This document shows positions 9,092-16,965 of a DNA stretch of 64,000 nucleotides, in pieces. Made by a program: the position numbers and the translations under genes. The first letter of the stretch is position 1, and each line of letters starts with the position of its first letter. A model generated the notes under the pieces. The model had not been told where the DNA came from, did not search any database, and saw only the letters and a list, made by a program, of their open reading frames with translations. The stretch is from Mucilaginibacter sp. OK268 (GTDB lineage: Bacteria > Bacteroidota > Bacteroidia > Sphingobacteriales > Sphingobacteriaceae): NCBI RefSeq assembly GCF_900103125.1, contig NZ_FNJV01000002.1:62001-126000 (forward strand), given 5' to 3'.

Positions 9092-9682
9092 TTATTCCAT
9101 GTTAGCATGACGTTTCCAAAGTTCTTCGGCAGGTGTACCATCAATTTTCCATAATTCTATAAAAACCGCGTCTCCCAATAAGAGCAACGCTTGTTCAAAT
9201 AAACTTCCTGCATACTGTTTTGATCGCGTCCCGCCATGATCCTGTTTTTCGGCGGCAGGTATAAGTATGTGTGTGTCCGCAATTTTGGCAAGAGCCGAGG
9301 ATGCATTAGTGCTTACCGCAATTACATCAGCTCCCTCCTGTTTTGCTTTCTCCGCTGCTTTTACAATTGTTCCTGTACTACCAGATCCCGATGCTGCCCA
9401 TAACAAATCACCCGCTTTAATCGCGGGAGTAGTTGTATCGCCAACGAAATACACTTTTAAACCCAGGTGCATCAGGCGCATCGCGACTGAGCGCATAGAA
9501 AAACCAGACCGCCCGGACGCGATGAGAAAAATGGCATCGGCTTGTTGGATACCGCCCAGCAACTCCGAAAAATTGGAGTAGTCGATATTTTCGGTCAACG
9601 CTATGTTTTCCTGTAATATCTGTTTAAGATTGTTATGGATGGCTATTGCCGTCGTTTCACTTTTTTCATGTATCGAATCCAT
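9092..9682 (-). CDS. hxlB: 6-phospho-3-hexuloisomerase
   Basis: Converts 3-hexulose 6-phosphate to fructose 6-phosphate, the partner step to hxlA. It is a 196-residue SIS-domain protein: the sugar-phosphate site is seen as IASGRSGFSMRSVAMRLMHLG, then the typical GDTTTPAI, SGSGSTGTIV and the C-terminal catalytic stretch with KQDHGGTRSKQYAGSLFEQ. It is the promoter-proximal gene of the hxlB-hxlA pair and is divergent from an AraC regulator 204 bases away. That regulator is a reasonable guess for its controller. Confidence 0.93.
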   Translation of the reverse strand: MDSIHEKSETTAIAIHNNLKQILQENIALTENIDYSNFSELLGGIQQADAIFLIASGRSGFSMRSVAMRLMHLGLKVYFVGDTTTPAIKAGDLLWAASGSGSTGTIVKAAEKAKQEGADVIAVSTNASSALAKIADTHILIPAAEKQDHGGTRSKQYAGSLFEQALLLLGDAVFIELWKIDGTPAEELWKRHANME

Positions 9683-9886
9683 TGGACAGCGTTTTTAATT
9701 CGGTGACAAAAGTATTCCGCACCCGGGCAGAAACGATTACACAAACAGCCTGATCGGGTGGACTATCAGGAAATTCCATCAAGTCAAAGTCATAAATAAA
9801 CTGATATTTACCTGTCATTTCCGAATAGTCCACTATAATTAGCCGATTATCCACTACATTAAAATTGAAGTACCTACCTTTATAAA

Positions 9887-10750
9887 ATGATGAATCAGTC
9901 AAAAGAAAGTCGGCTGGAAAGTGCCATGATCTACATCAGAAACTTACATAACTGCCCGCCCAGTTACTTAAACGATCCGGGCAGGAAGGACTTTTTTGAA
10001 ATTGTATGGTTAAAAAATGAAGATCCGTTACATGCTTTAAAAACAAATGATTTCGAAGTAAAAGGCAACTGGATTTATCTGATCCCTCCTTACCGGGTAC
10101 ACCAGCTGAATAAAGCGGGAAAGAATGGTGAGTTAATCTCCTTTAAAAGGGAGATCCTGGAGGAGGAAGACAAAGAGTTTTTGCTGGATATTTTTAAAAT
10201 ATTTAACGTGCAGGGAGAATTCTCCTGTTTAAGATTAGACAAAGCTGCCGCGGAAGACTTGAGCGGCATTTACCAATTGTTGATTACGGAATATCAGAAA
10301 TCGCCCGATGAACTAATTATTCTGAAGGCATTACTTAAAGTCTTCCTGTTGAAACTGATCAAAGTTAAAGAGCAGGAATTTACCGGACATGACATTCACC
10401 AGAAAAGGATCTATGAATTTTTAATGCTGCTGGAAGGTAACTATCTACAGGTTCGCAATATCGATTTTTATGCAGGCAAACTGGATATCAGCTCCAAAAG
10501 GCTTAATCAGATTTTAAAGGAAAAACTGGGTAAGACAGGTACGCAAATCATCCATGACCGGATCATATTAGAGGCTAAGCGGCTCATTATTCACAGTGAA
10601 CATACGATCAAAGAAATTGCTTATGAGCTAGGGTTTTCTGACCGTCCGTACTTCAGCCGATTTTTCAAAAAGCAGAGCGGGCAAACAGCGGAAGAGTTTC
10701 AAAAACAGGCGCAAAATCATTTAAAATTAAAGGCTAATACCTTAATTTGA
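9887..10750 (+). CDS. AraC-family transcriptional regulator
   Basis: A 287-residue one-component regulator. The N-terminal half is a cupin-like sensory domain (IYLIPPYRVHQLN is the typical conserved patch). The C-terminal 100 residues contain two helix-turn-helix units: NIDFYAGKLDISSKRLNQIL and TIKEIAYELGFSDRPYFSRF, with the FFKKQSGQTAEEF ending. An in-frame ATG three bases later (9890) is an equal start. Divergent from hxlBA, so it may sense an aldehyde or a pathway intermediate, but the ligand cannot be predicted. Confidence 0.9.
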   Translation: MMNQSKESRLESAMIYIRNLHNCPPSYLNDPGRKDFFEIVWLKNEDPLHALKTNDFEVKGNWIYLIPPYRVHQLNKAGKNGELISFKREILEEEDKEFLLDIFKIFNVQGEFSCLRLDKAAAEDLSGIYQLLITEYQKSPDELIILKALLKVFLLKLIKVKEQEFTGHDIHQKRIYEFLMLLEGNYLQVRNIDFYAGKLDISSKRLNQILKEKLGKTGTQIIHDRIILEAKRLIIHSEHTIKEIAYELGFSDRPYFSRFFKKQSGQTAEEFQKQAQNHLKLKANTLI

Positions 10751-10778
10751 TACAAAAAAATTAAATCAGGCATCAATC

Positions 10779-11378
10779 GTGAATAAAGAAAATTTACCGG
10801 TAGCGGCATTGTTAAAGTCCTTTGAACAATACTTCCCGCTAAACCATCTTGAACGTCAGGAAATACCCGCGAGATTCACAGAGCGCAGTGTCAAACGACG
10901 CGGCTTTATTTTGCAGCAGGGCGATGTTTGCAAATACTTTACTTTTATTGTGTCCGGCTGTTTCAGGCAATATGCAATTGACGAAAATGGAAAGGAGCAC
11001 AATTTGCAGTTCGCAGCCGAGAATGAATGGATCACTGATCTTTCGAGCTTCTATGCTGAAGAGCCAAGCAGCCTTTATATCGAAGCAGTTGAGCCGTCTG
11101 TAGTGCTACAGATCAAACACGATGATCTGCTCTATCTATATACTAATTATCATAAGTTCGATCGGAATTTTCGGATTATTGTTGAAAGAAAATACATCGA
11201 TCTCCAAAACCGTGTAATGCAGAATATCAGTGTTACAGCGGAGAATAGATATATCAACTTTATGGACCGTTATCCGAATTTGGCTAACCGTTTACCCAAT
11301 ATTCAAATCGCCTCTTACCTCGGTATAACTCCTGAATTCCTAAGCAAGGTCAGAAAAAAAATGGTCCATAAAAACTAA
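10779..11378 (+). CDS. Crp/Fnr-type cyclic-nucleotide-binding-fold regulator
   Basis: A 199-residue protein with an N-terminal cNMP-binding beta-roll (VKRRGFILQQGDVCKYFTFI, then the ENEWITDLSSF region) and a C-terminal winged helix with LPNIQIASYLGITPEFLSKV as recognition unit. It lacks the conserved phosphate-binding arginine-serine pattern of true cAMP receptors, like most short Bacteroidota members. No ATG is available, so the start is a GTG at 10779. It follows the AraC gene by 28 bases. A perfect palindrome begins directly after its stop codon, suggesting that it controls the downstream gene run. Confidence 0.88.
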   Translation: MNKENLPVAALLKSFEQYFPLNHLERQEIPARFTERSVKRRGFILQQGDVCKYFTFIVSGCFRQYAIDENGKEHNLQFAAENEWITDLSSFYAEEPSSLYIEAVEPSVVLQIKHDDLLYLYTNYHKFDRNFRIIVERKYIDLQNRVMQNISVTAENRYINFMDRYPNLANRLPNIQIASYLGITPEFLSKVRKKMVHKN

Positions 11379-11410
11379 TTCTTAAACTTGTTTAAGAATA
11401 TTTCTTAACA
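11379..11410. promoter_or_regulatory. perfect palindrome, probable operator of the downstream operon
   Basis: TTCTTAAAC and GTTTAAGAA form an exact 9-base inverted repeat with a two-base spacer (11379-11398), followed by a further half-site TTTCTTAAC (11401-11409). It sits 61-92 bases before the ATG of the PCC-domain gene, a suitable place for promoter control. The same arm recurs at 8261 and 8284. Likely bound by the Crp/Fnr-type regulator encoded immediately upstream. Confidence 0.6.
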
Positions 11411-11470
11411 AAGTTCATTGGCCTGTTCGCGTTAGTCTGCTCACCTTTGTATCGTTAAATAATTATAACG

Positions 11471-12064
11471 ATGAAAGGATTATTAAAACTAGTGGCGTCC
11501 GTGAAAATTCCAAAATTTGCAATTGCGGCATTTTTAATTTTATGTGGGTCTGTTGCCGCAAAAGCACAGGAATATGTGTCATTAACACAACCGGCGAAAC
11601 CCGGAAGAGCGCCTGGTGCAAAAGTAAAACTGTTAAGCACGAATGGGAAAACCAGGACTTACCTGTTGGTGCTTGCAACCGGCGATGAAGTAACCTCGGG
11701 TATAGCAGAATTCGCACAAAAATATCAGGTAAAAAATGCGCATTATACGGCGTTTGGCGATGCGACCTCAGCCAAACTTGGCTGGTATGATAAGGATCGC
11801 AAAATGTTTAAGCTCACTGATATCAGCGAACCTTCTGAAGTAACCGGCCTTACAGGCGATATTTCCCTTTACAATGGTAAACCTTTTGCACATTCACATG
11901 CCAGTGTAGCGACAAGTGACGGCTTATGCCATGGAGGGCACTTGCTGGAACTGATCGTAGGCCCCACATTTGAATTCTACATTACCGTTGAACCTACAGC
12001 AGTTTATAAGAAAGTTAGTCCTGAATTTAATGCCCTTGTCGTAGATCCCGATTTAGAAAAATAG
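11471..12064 (+). CDS. secreted PCC-domain (DUF296) protein
   Basis: A 197-residue protein with a signal peptide (IPKFAIAAFLILCGSVAAKA) followed by a PCC/DUF296 fold. Visible family signatures are VLATGDEVTSGIAEFAQKY, the AHYTAFGDATSAKLGWYD stretch and the metal-site-like segment FAHSHASVATSDGLCHGGHL. The domain is known in plant AT-hook factors and in many single-domain bacterial proteins of unclear function; there is no AT-hook here and the signal peptide indicates periplasmic location. First gene of a plus-strand run behind the palindrome at 11379. Confidence 0.85.
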   Translation: MKGLLKLVASVKIPKFAIAAFLILCGSVAAKAQEYVSLTQPAKPGRAPGAKVKLLSTNGKTRTYLLVLATGDEVTSGIAEFAQKYQVKNAHYTAFGDATSAKLGWYDKDRKMFKLTDISEPSEVTGLTGDISLYNGKPFAHSHASVATSDGLCHGGHLLELIVGPTFEFYITVEPTAVYKKVSPEFNALVVDPDLEK

Positions 12065-12112
12065 TATCGTGGCCCTAAAACAGGCTATTCTAATAAATAA
12101 ATAAATAAAAAA

Positions 12113-12997
12113 ATGAAATTGTTAAATAAAAAATCAGGCTTGATACTTGTTATCATATCGCTGATATTTTCACTCGGCACTAATGCCCAGGACCTGAATC
12201 GCCTGAGAGGTTTTATGCAGGCTGGTTCGACACCTGACGGTGCAATTCCTTACGGCAACAATCCCAAAGCGGGCCACTACCTGAACACGGGGAACGCCCG
12301 TATTTACTATGAAGTTTATGGCAAGGGAAAACCGCTGGTCATTTTACACGGCGGGGTTTTCGGATCAACTTATGAAATGGGAAGATTTATTGACAGCCTA
12401 TCCAGGACTTATCAGGTAATCGCTATCTCAACCCGAGGTCATGGAAAATCAGAAATGGGTACCACCGAACCCACCTATGAGCAGAAAGCGAATGATGTGA
12501 ACGCTATCGTACAGGTAACGACCAAAGATAGCGTTACCGTTTTAGGATTCAGTGACGGCGGTTATACCGCCTACTATTTTGCAGGTATGTATCCGGAAAA
12601 GGTAAAGAAACTGATTACGATCGGTGCAGGAGAATGGCTAAAGGGTTCAAGAACGTTCAACGTAACCCGGAAAGACGCGTTTGCCCTTGATAGCCTTTAT
12701 TGGAAGCAACAACTGGCGCTGTCACCTCAGCCTGAAAAGTTAGATGCCTGGCTGGCATCGATCAATAAGTATTACAATTCTGTAAATATAAGCAGCGAAG
12801 TGTTTTCAAAAGTTCACTGCCCGGTATTATTGATGGCGGGCGAGCTTGATCAAAATGCACGGCTTAAAACCGTGATCGCAGCTTATTATATGTTTCCTAA
12901 AGTTCAATTGGCTATTATACCCAATGCTCCGCACCCCGCCTTCTTGGTGAATTTTCCGGCGGTATGGGCAGATATTGTGCCTTTTCTGCAACAATAA
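12113..12997 (+). CDS. secreted alpha/beta hydrolase
   Basis: A 294-residue hydrolase with a signal peptide (LILVIISLIFSLGTNAQ). The oxyanion HGG motif is in VILHGGVFGS, the nucleophile elbow is GFSDGG (Ser in VTVLGFSDGGYTAYYF), the acid is in LLMAGELDQNA, and the histidine is in IPNAPHPAFL. Together these make a complete Ser-Asp-His triad. It probably cleaves an ester or lactone in the periplasm; the substrate is unknown. It is 48 bases after the PCC gene and shares its apparent operon. Confidence 0.9.
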   Translation: MKLLNKKSGLILVIISLIFSLGTNAQDLNRLRGFMQAGSTPDGAIPYGNNPKAGHYLNTGNARIYYEVYGKGKPLVILHGGVFGSTYEMGRFIDSLSRTYQVIAISTRGHGKSEMGTTEPTYEQKANDVNAIVQVTTKDSVTVLGFSDGGYTAYYFAGMYPEKVKKLITIGAGEWLKGSRTFNVTRKDAFALDSLYWKQQLALSPQPEKLDAWLASINKYYNSVNISSEVFSKVHCPVLLMAGELDQNARLKTVIAAYYMFPKVQLAIIPNAPHPAFLVNFPAVWADIVPFLQQ

Positions 12998-13050
12998 TTG
13001 ATACGTAGAATGAACAACAGGTTTATATTTTTCAAATTTCAAAGATCCAT

Positions 13051-13437
13051 ATGAGCACTATAAATGAAAAACAAGCTGCAGAACAATTGCTGTACGGCTA
13101 TGCAGCAGTATTGAACAAGGCAAACCTCGCATCAATTTCTTCCTTCTATGCCTTTGATGGCCTGTTTATGCCTGACGGATTTAAAACGTTGACGAAAAAA
13201 GATTTAGATGCAGCAGGCGGCAAATTCCTTCAGAACAAGACTTTTAAGATCAAATACGATATACAAAGCGTTACAGTAGGAAATGAATTTGCCTTCATTG
13301 ACGCTACCGCCCGCACGACAACCGTGCCAAATGGAGGCGACGAAATACTCCATACCAGCAGGGATTTTTTTGTATTACGGAAAGACGGTACAGATTGGAA
13401 GATTTACCGTTACCTGTTTAACAAAGTACAGGATTAA
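13051..13437 (+). CDS. SnoaL/NTF2-like protein
   Basis: A 128-residue single-domain cone-fold protein of the SnoaL/DUF4440 type: an N-terminal helix pair (EKQAAEQLLYGYAAVLNKAN), the FYAFDGLFMPDG motif and the C-terminal strand pair ending RDFFVLRKDGTDWKIYRYLF. There is no signal peptide, so it is cytosolic. Such proteins are isomerases, hydratases or simple ligand-binding proteins; nothing here fixes which. It sits between the hydrolase and the MDR dehydrogenase genes. Confidence 0.8.
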   Translation: MSTINEKQAAEQLLYGYAAVLNKANLASISSFYAFDGLFMPDGFKTLTKKDLDAAGGKFLQNKTFKIKYDIQSVTVGNEFAFIDATARTTTVPNGGDEILHTSRDFFVLRKDGTDWKIYRYLFNKVQD

Positions 13438-13469
13438 TATTTTTCGGTCTAAAGATATTCACACCTAAC

Positions 13470-14438
13470 ATGAAAGCAGCATTAATTTATCGTCCCGGCG
13501 GTCCCGAAAACTTTGTTTTGGAGGACTTGCCGTTACCTGAACCCAAAAGCGGATGGGTACTGGTTCAAGTTAAAGCTTTTGGACTCAACCGTTCGGAACT
13601 GATGACCCGGAAGGGCTATTCGGCTGATGTGGTTTTTCCGCGGGTACTGGGTATTGAATGTGTCGGCGAAGTAGTAAACGACCTTTCAGGGGAATTTAAG
13701 CCGGGGCAAAAGGTAGCCGCCTTCATGGGCGGTATGGGCAGGGATTTTAATGGCAGTTATGCAGAATATGCATTATTGCCTAAGCCTCTGCTCAGTTCCT
13801 TTGAAAGCCACCTGTCCTGGGAGCAGTTAGGAGCGATGCCGGAAATGTTTCAAACGGTGTTCGGTTCATTGCAGTTGGCCTTAAAGATCCAACCCGGTGA
13901 AACTATTCTGATCCGCGGCGGTACTTCCTCTATTGGGCTCCTGGCTGCACAATTGGCTAAAAACAGCGGTCTGACTGTGATTGCAACAACCAGGAACCCG
14001 GATAAAAAAGAAATGCTGCTGAAAAATGGTGCAGATCAGGTAATGATCGACGACGGGGACCTGACCAGGCAAATTCGTGCGGTTTATCCTTTCGGCATAA
14101 ATAAAGTGTTAGAACTGATAGGTACTGCTACGCTGAAAGATTCACTCAGCTGCGCCGCCCCCGGGGGCATTGTCTGTATGACCGGCATGCTGGCGGAGCA
14201 GTGGTCCTTTAATGAATTTGCACCCATGGAATATATCCCGGCCACCGTCAGCCTGACTGTTTATGACAGCGGGCAGATCAGGGTCAATGCACAAAGCTTT
14301 CAGCAATTTATAGGCGATGTTGAAGCGGGGAAAATTAAACTCCCTGTCGGCCGCACTTTCAGTCTGGCGAATATAGCAGCGGCACATCATTTAATGGACA
14401 GTAATACCGCCGCCGGAAAAATTGTCGTGCTGCCTTGA
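13470..14438 (+). CDS. zinc-independent MDR oxidoreductase (quinone oxidoreductase-like)
   Basis: A 322-residue medium-chain dehydrogenase/reductase. The N-terminal GroES-like domain includes VQVKAFGLNRSELMTRKGYS and VLGIECVGEVV. The Rossmann domain has the GGTSSIGLLAAQLAK dinucleotide motif and LELIGTATLKDSL. The zinc-ligand cysteines of alcohol dehydrogenases are missing, which places it with NADPH-dependent quinone/enone reductases. It is 32 bases after the SnoaL-like gene and is cytosolic. Confidence 0.88.
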   Translation: MKAALIYRPGGPENFVLEDLPLPEPKSGWVLVQVKAFGLNRSELMTRKGYSADVVFPRVLGIECVGEVVNDLSGEFKPGQKVAAFMGGMGRDFNGSYAEYALLPKPLLSSFESHLSWEQLGAMPEMFQTVFGSLQLALKIQPGETILIRGGTSSIGLLAAQLAKNSGLTVIATTRNPDKKEMLLKNGADQVMIDDGDLTRQIRAVYPFGINKVLELIGTATLKDSLSCAAPGGIVCMTGMLAEQWSFNEFAPMEYIPATVSLTVYDSGQIRVNAQSFQQFIGDVEAGKIKLPVGRTFSLANIAAAHHLMDSNTAAGKIVVLP

Positions 14439-14469
14439 GGCCTTATACCTTTAATTGATCTATAGACTT

Positions 14470-15147
14470 ATGAAAAAACTAATCGCTTTTACTTTACTAA
14501 ATACCTTCCTGTTGACCCATTCCTATGGACAAAATATCAAATTAAACGCGGCAAGTCTTTCCCCTGTCCAGGTTTCCATAGCTGTCCGGAACCTGGATGC
14601 AAACGACGTGGTAAAAGTTTGTAAGGATACTGCGGTTAAGGCCGTGGATCAGCCGACATTTGCAAAATTGAACAAAGTTGTTTTTAAAAACGGCGTCATC
14701 GAGGTAAAAGTGCTCAGCAGGCTGCTTAAAACCGCCAAAAAAGACGACCGTGGTTTTATAGGCATCGCATTTCACATCAATGACGACAATTCCAGATTTG
14801 AAGGAATTTATATTCGTCCCACAAACGGCCGCACGGACGACCAGGTCCGCAGAAATCATACGGTACAATATTTCTCATTTCCGGACTATCCTTATTCCCG
14901 CCTAAGAAAAGAAAATCCCGAAGTATATGAAACACATGCGGATATCGGGTTAAACGAATGGATAAAACTAAAAATAGAGATAAAAGGAAATCAAGCCAAA
15001 CTCTATATCAATGACAGCAAGTTTCCGGCTTTCCTGGTCAACGATTTAAAACTTGGTGCTGATACGGCCGGAGGCATTGGCTTATGGGTAGATGTGGGAA
15101 CCGAAGGCTTTTTCCGCGATCTGCGAATCCTGCCAACTAATGAATAA
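14470..15147 (+). CDS. secreted LamG-like (concanavalin-fold) protein
   Basis: About 225 residues with a clear signal peptide from the ATG at 14470 (MKKLIAFTLLNTFLLTHSYG). The rest is a beta-rich, concanavalin-like fold similar to DUF1080 proteins: GFIGIAFHINDDNSRFEGIY, IYIRPTNGRTDD, LNEWIKLKIEIKGNQAKLYI and GGIGLWVDVGTEGFFRDLRI are the usual strands. These domains often bind or cleave saccharides, but no catalytic residues can be named. An upstream in-frame start at 14455 would disrupt the signal peptide. Confidence 0.75.
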   Translation: MKKLIAFTLLNTFLLTHSYGQNIKLNAASLSPVQVSIAVRNLDANDVVKVCKDTAVKAVDQPTFAKLNKVVFKNGVIEVKVLSRLLKTAKKDDRGFIGIAFHINDDNSRFEGIYIRPTNGRTDDQVRRNHTVQYFSFPDYPYSRLRKENPEVYETHADIGLNEWIKLKIEIKGNQAKLYINDSKFPAFLVNDLKLGADTAGGIGLWVDVGTEGFFRDLRILPTNE

Positions 15148-16141
15148 ATTAATGAATTTGAACTCAACTCTTGATTCAGGCATTACTGCGCCCGACCTTA
15201 TCATTAATAAGTTTGAGGAAGAAGTTTTGCAGGGCCTTACCGAAACACCCAAAAGGTTACAATCTAAATTCTTTTATGATGAACAGGGTGACTCGCTTTT
15301 TCAGCAGATCATGGCATGCCCGGAGTATTACCTGACGGGTTGCGAACTGGAAATTTTCAGCAGCCGGACAGCAGAGCTGGCCGGCAATATCTGTTCATCA
15401 GGTGAACCCTTTGATCTGGTAGAACTGGGTGCAGGCGATGCCACGAAATCAGAATATCTGCTTTCCTACCTTGCAAATACAGGGGTAGATTTTAATTACT
15501 TGCCCATCGACATATCAGGTAATATTCTTCATGTGCTGCAGGAAAGATTAGAACGAAAAATACCGAAACTGTCGGTTATTCCCTTAGCAGGCGAGTATTT
15601 TGAAATGCTTGCACAGACTTCACTACGAGGCCAAAGACGCAGGGTGATCCTGTTTTTAGGGGCCAATATTGGAAATATGAGTGAAGAAGAAGCCACTTCC
15701 TTCTGCGAAACCCTGCGTGAACATCTGCAGCCGGGGGATCTGCTGATAATAGGTTTTGACCTGAAAAAAAATCCGCGAACGATCCTTAATGCCTACGATG
15801 ACGCTGCGGGGATAACTGCAAAATTCAATCTGAACCTGCTTTCAAGAATCAATAGGGAACTTGAAGGCGATTTTGATTTGGGACATTTTGAACATTATCA
15901 ATCCTACGACCCGGAGACCGGAGCTTGTAAAAGCTACCTGGTCAGTTTAAGTGATCAGCAGGTTTCTATCGGGGGGCAATACGTCCATTTTGCCAAAAAT
16001 GAAACGATTTACATGGAAGTGTCGCAAAAATATACGATTGCAGAAACAGACAGGCTGGCTGAACGGAGTGGTTTTTTGCCTGTTCGACACTTTTTGGACT
16101 CAAAAGGATGGTTCGCAGACATCTGCTGGAAAGCTATTTAA
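15140..16141 (+). CDS. EgtD-like L-histidine N-alpha-methyltransferase
   Basis: About 333 residues of the EgtD/Methyltransf_33 family, which trimethylates histidine to hercynine, the first step of ergothioneine synthesis. Visible signatures are KFFYDEQGDSLFQQI, the SAM-binding LVELGAGDATKSEYLL, LPIDISGNIL, FLGANIGNM, the family hallmark AYDDAAGITAKFNLNLLSRI and EVSQKY near the C-terminus, which carries the histidine-binding Glu. The start at 15140 overlaps the previous gene by 8 bases, pointing to translational coupling. No EgtB-like sulfoxide synthase is in the window, so the end product is open. Confidence 0.85.
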   Translation: MNKLMNLNSTLDSGITAPDLIINKFEEEVLQGLTETPKRLQSKFFYDEQGDSLFQQIMACPEYYLTGCELEIFSSRTAELAGNICSSGEPFDLVELGAGDATKSEYLLSYLANTGVDFNYLPIDISGNILHVLQERLERKIPKLSVIPLAGEYFEMLAQTSLRGQRRRVILFLGANIGNMSEEEATSFCETLREHLQPGDLLIIGFDLKKNPRTILNAYDDAAGITAKFNLNLLSRINRELEGDFDLGHFEHYQSYDPETGACKSYLVSLSDQQVSIGGQYVHFAKNETIYMEVSQKYTIAETDRLAERSGFLPVRHFLDSKGWFADICWKAI

Positions 16142-16193
16142 CAAAAATCTCCGCTTAATGGATAAGCGGGATACATTCATATATATAGATCAA

Positions 16194-16868
16194 ATGAATA
16201 ATTCAATTAAAAAAGTGCTCGTTACCGGCGCAAGCAACGGAATCGGTCTCGACCTGACCAAAAAATTACTGGCCGAAGGAGCTGAAGTGATTGCCATTAC
16301 ACGTTCCGGCAAAGTTGCTGATTACATACATCCAAAACTTACCGTATTTCAGGCAGACATCAACAATGCAGAAAGCATTAATAAAGTAGCTCAGCAGATC
16401 GAAGCAGCCGGGATTAGAATAGATGTACTTGTCAATAATGCGGGGGTTGGTCTGGACTTAGGAGATGAACTGCCGACAGCTGACTTGATGAATGCCACCT
16501 TTGCTACCAATACAACCGGCACGGTTTTGTTCACAGAAGCATTATTAAATAGTTTAAATAATGGCGGACAGATCGTGTTTTTATCGACCGCAATGGCTTT
16601 GCTGCGTAATGCTGCGCCGAATGCACCGGCTTACCGGATGTCTAAGGCCGCAATTAACATGTATGCAGTAATGCTGAGCCAAAGGCTTGCTGAAAGAAAA
16701 ATCAGGGTAACGCCACTGCACCCGGGATGGGTACAGACAAGAATGGGCGGCGACACTGCACCGGTTACCATCGAAAAATCGGTTAACGGTATCTTTAAAG
16801 CCATTACAGAAAATAAACAAACCGGTAAATTCTGGAATATCGAATTGGACGGGCTGGAAGAATATTAA
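16194..16868 (+). CDS. short-chain dehydrogenase/reductase
   Basis: A classical SDR of 224 residues from the ATG at 16194. Visible motifs are TGASNGIG (cofactor), NNAG, the Ser in IVFLSTAMALLRN and the catalytic AYRMSKAA (YxxxK), with PGWVQTRMGG after it. A longer open frame reaches back to 15951 but lies inside the methyltransferase gene and is not part of this protein. It closes the plus-strand operon and is followed by a good terminator. The substrate is unknown. Confidence 0.88.
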   Translation: MNNSIKKVLVTGASNGIGLDLTKKLLAEGAEVIAITRSGKVADYIHPKLTVFQADINNAESINKVAQQIEAAGIRIDVLVNNAGVGLDLGDELPTADLMNATFATNTTGTVLFTEALLNSLNNGGQIVFLSTAMALLRNAAPNAPAYRMSKAAINMYAVMLSQRLAERKIRVTPLHPGWVQTRMGGDTAPVTIEKSVNGIFKAITENKQTGKFWNIELDGLEEY

Positions 16869-16889
16869 TCCTGGCTAAAAAGCTTCGAA

Positions 16890-16926
16890 AGAAAGGCGGA
16901 CAATAAAATGTTCGCCTTTCTTTTTG
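16890..16926 (+). terminator. rho-independent terminator after the SDR gene
   Basis: AGAAAGGCGGAC pairs with GTTCGCCTTTCT (12 pairs, one G-T) around an 8-base loop, followed by TTTTT. It is 21 bases past the SDR stop codon and ends the 11471-16868 gene run. It lies just before the 3' end of the convergent NDH-2 gene. Confidence 0.85.
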
Positions 16927-16965
16927 TTTGCTATTTCATTATCTGCAGTGTTCAAATCAGCAACC

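Noticed and set aside
9666..9902. 78-codon minus-strand frame between hxlB and the AraC gene
   Set aside because: It overlaps the starts of both divergent genes, leaving no room for promoters, and matches nothing known. A chance frame over the shared regulatory region is likelier.
11463..11717. 84-codon minus-strand frame
   Set aside because: Antisense to the signal peptide and first strands of the PCC-domain gene; no independent support.
15951..16193. N-terminal extension of the SDR protein
   Set aside because: The stretch lies inside the methyltransferase gene and adds no SDR feature; the ATG at 16194 starts right before the cofactor motif.
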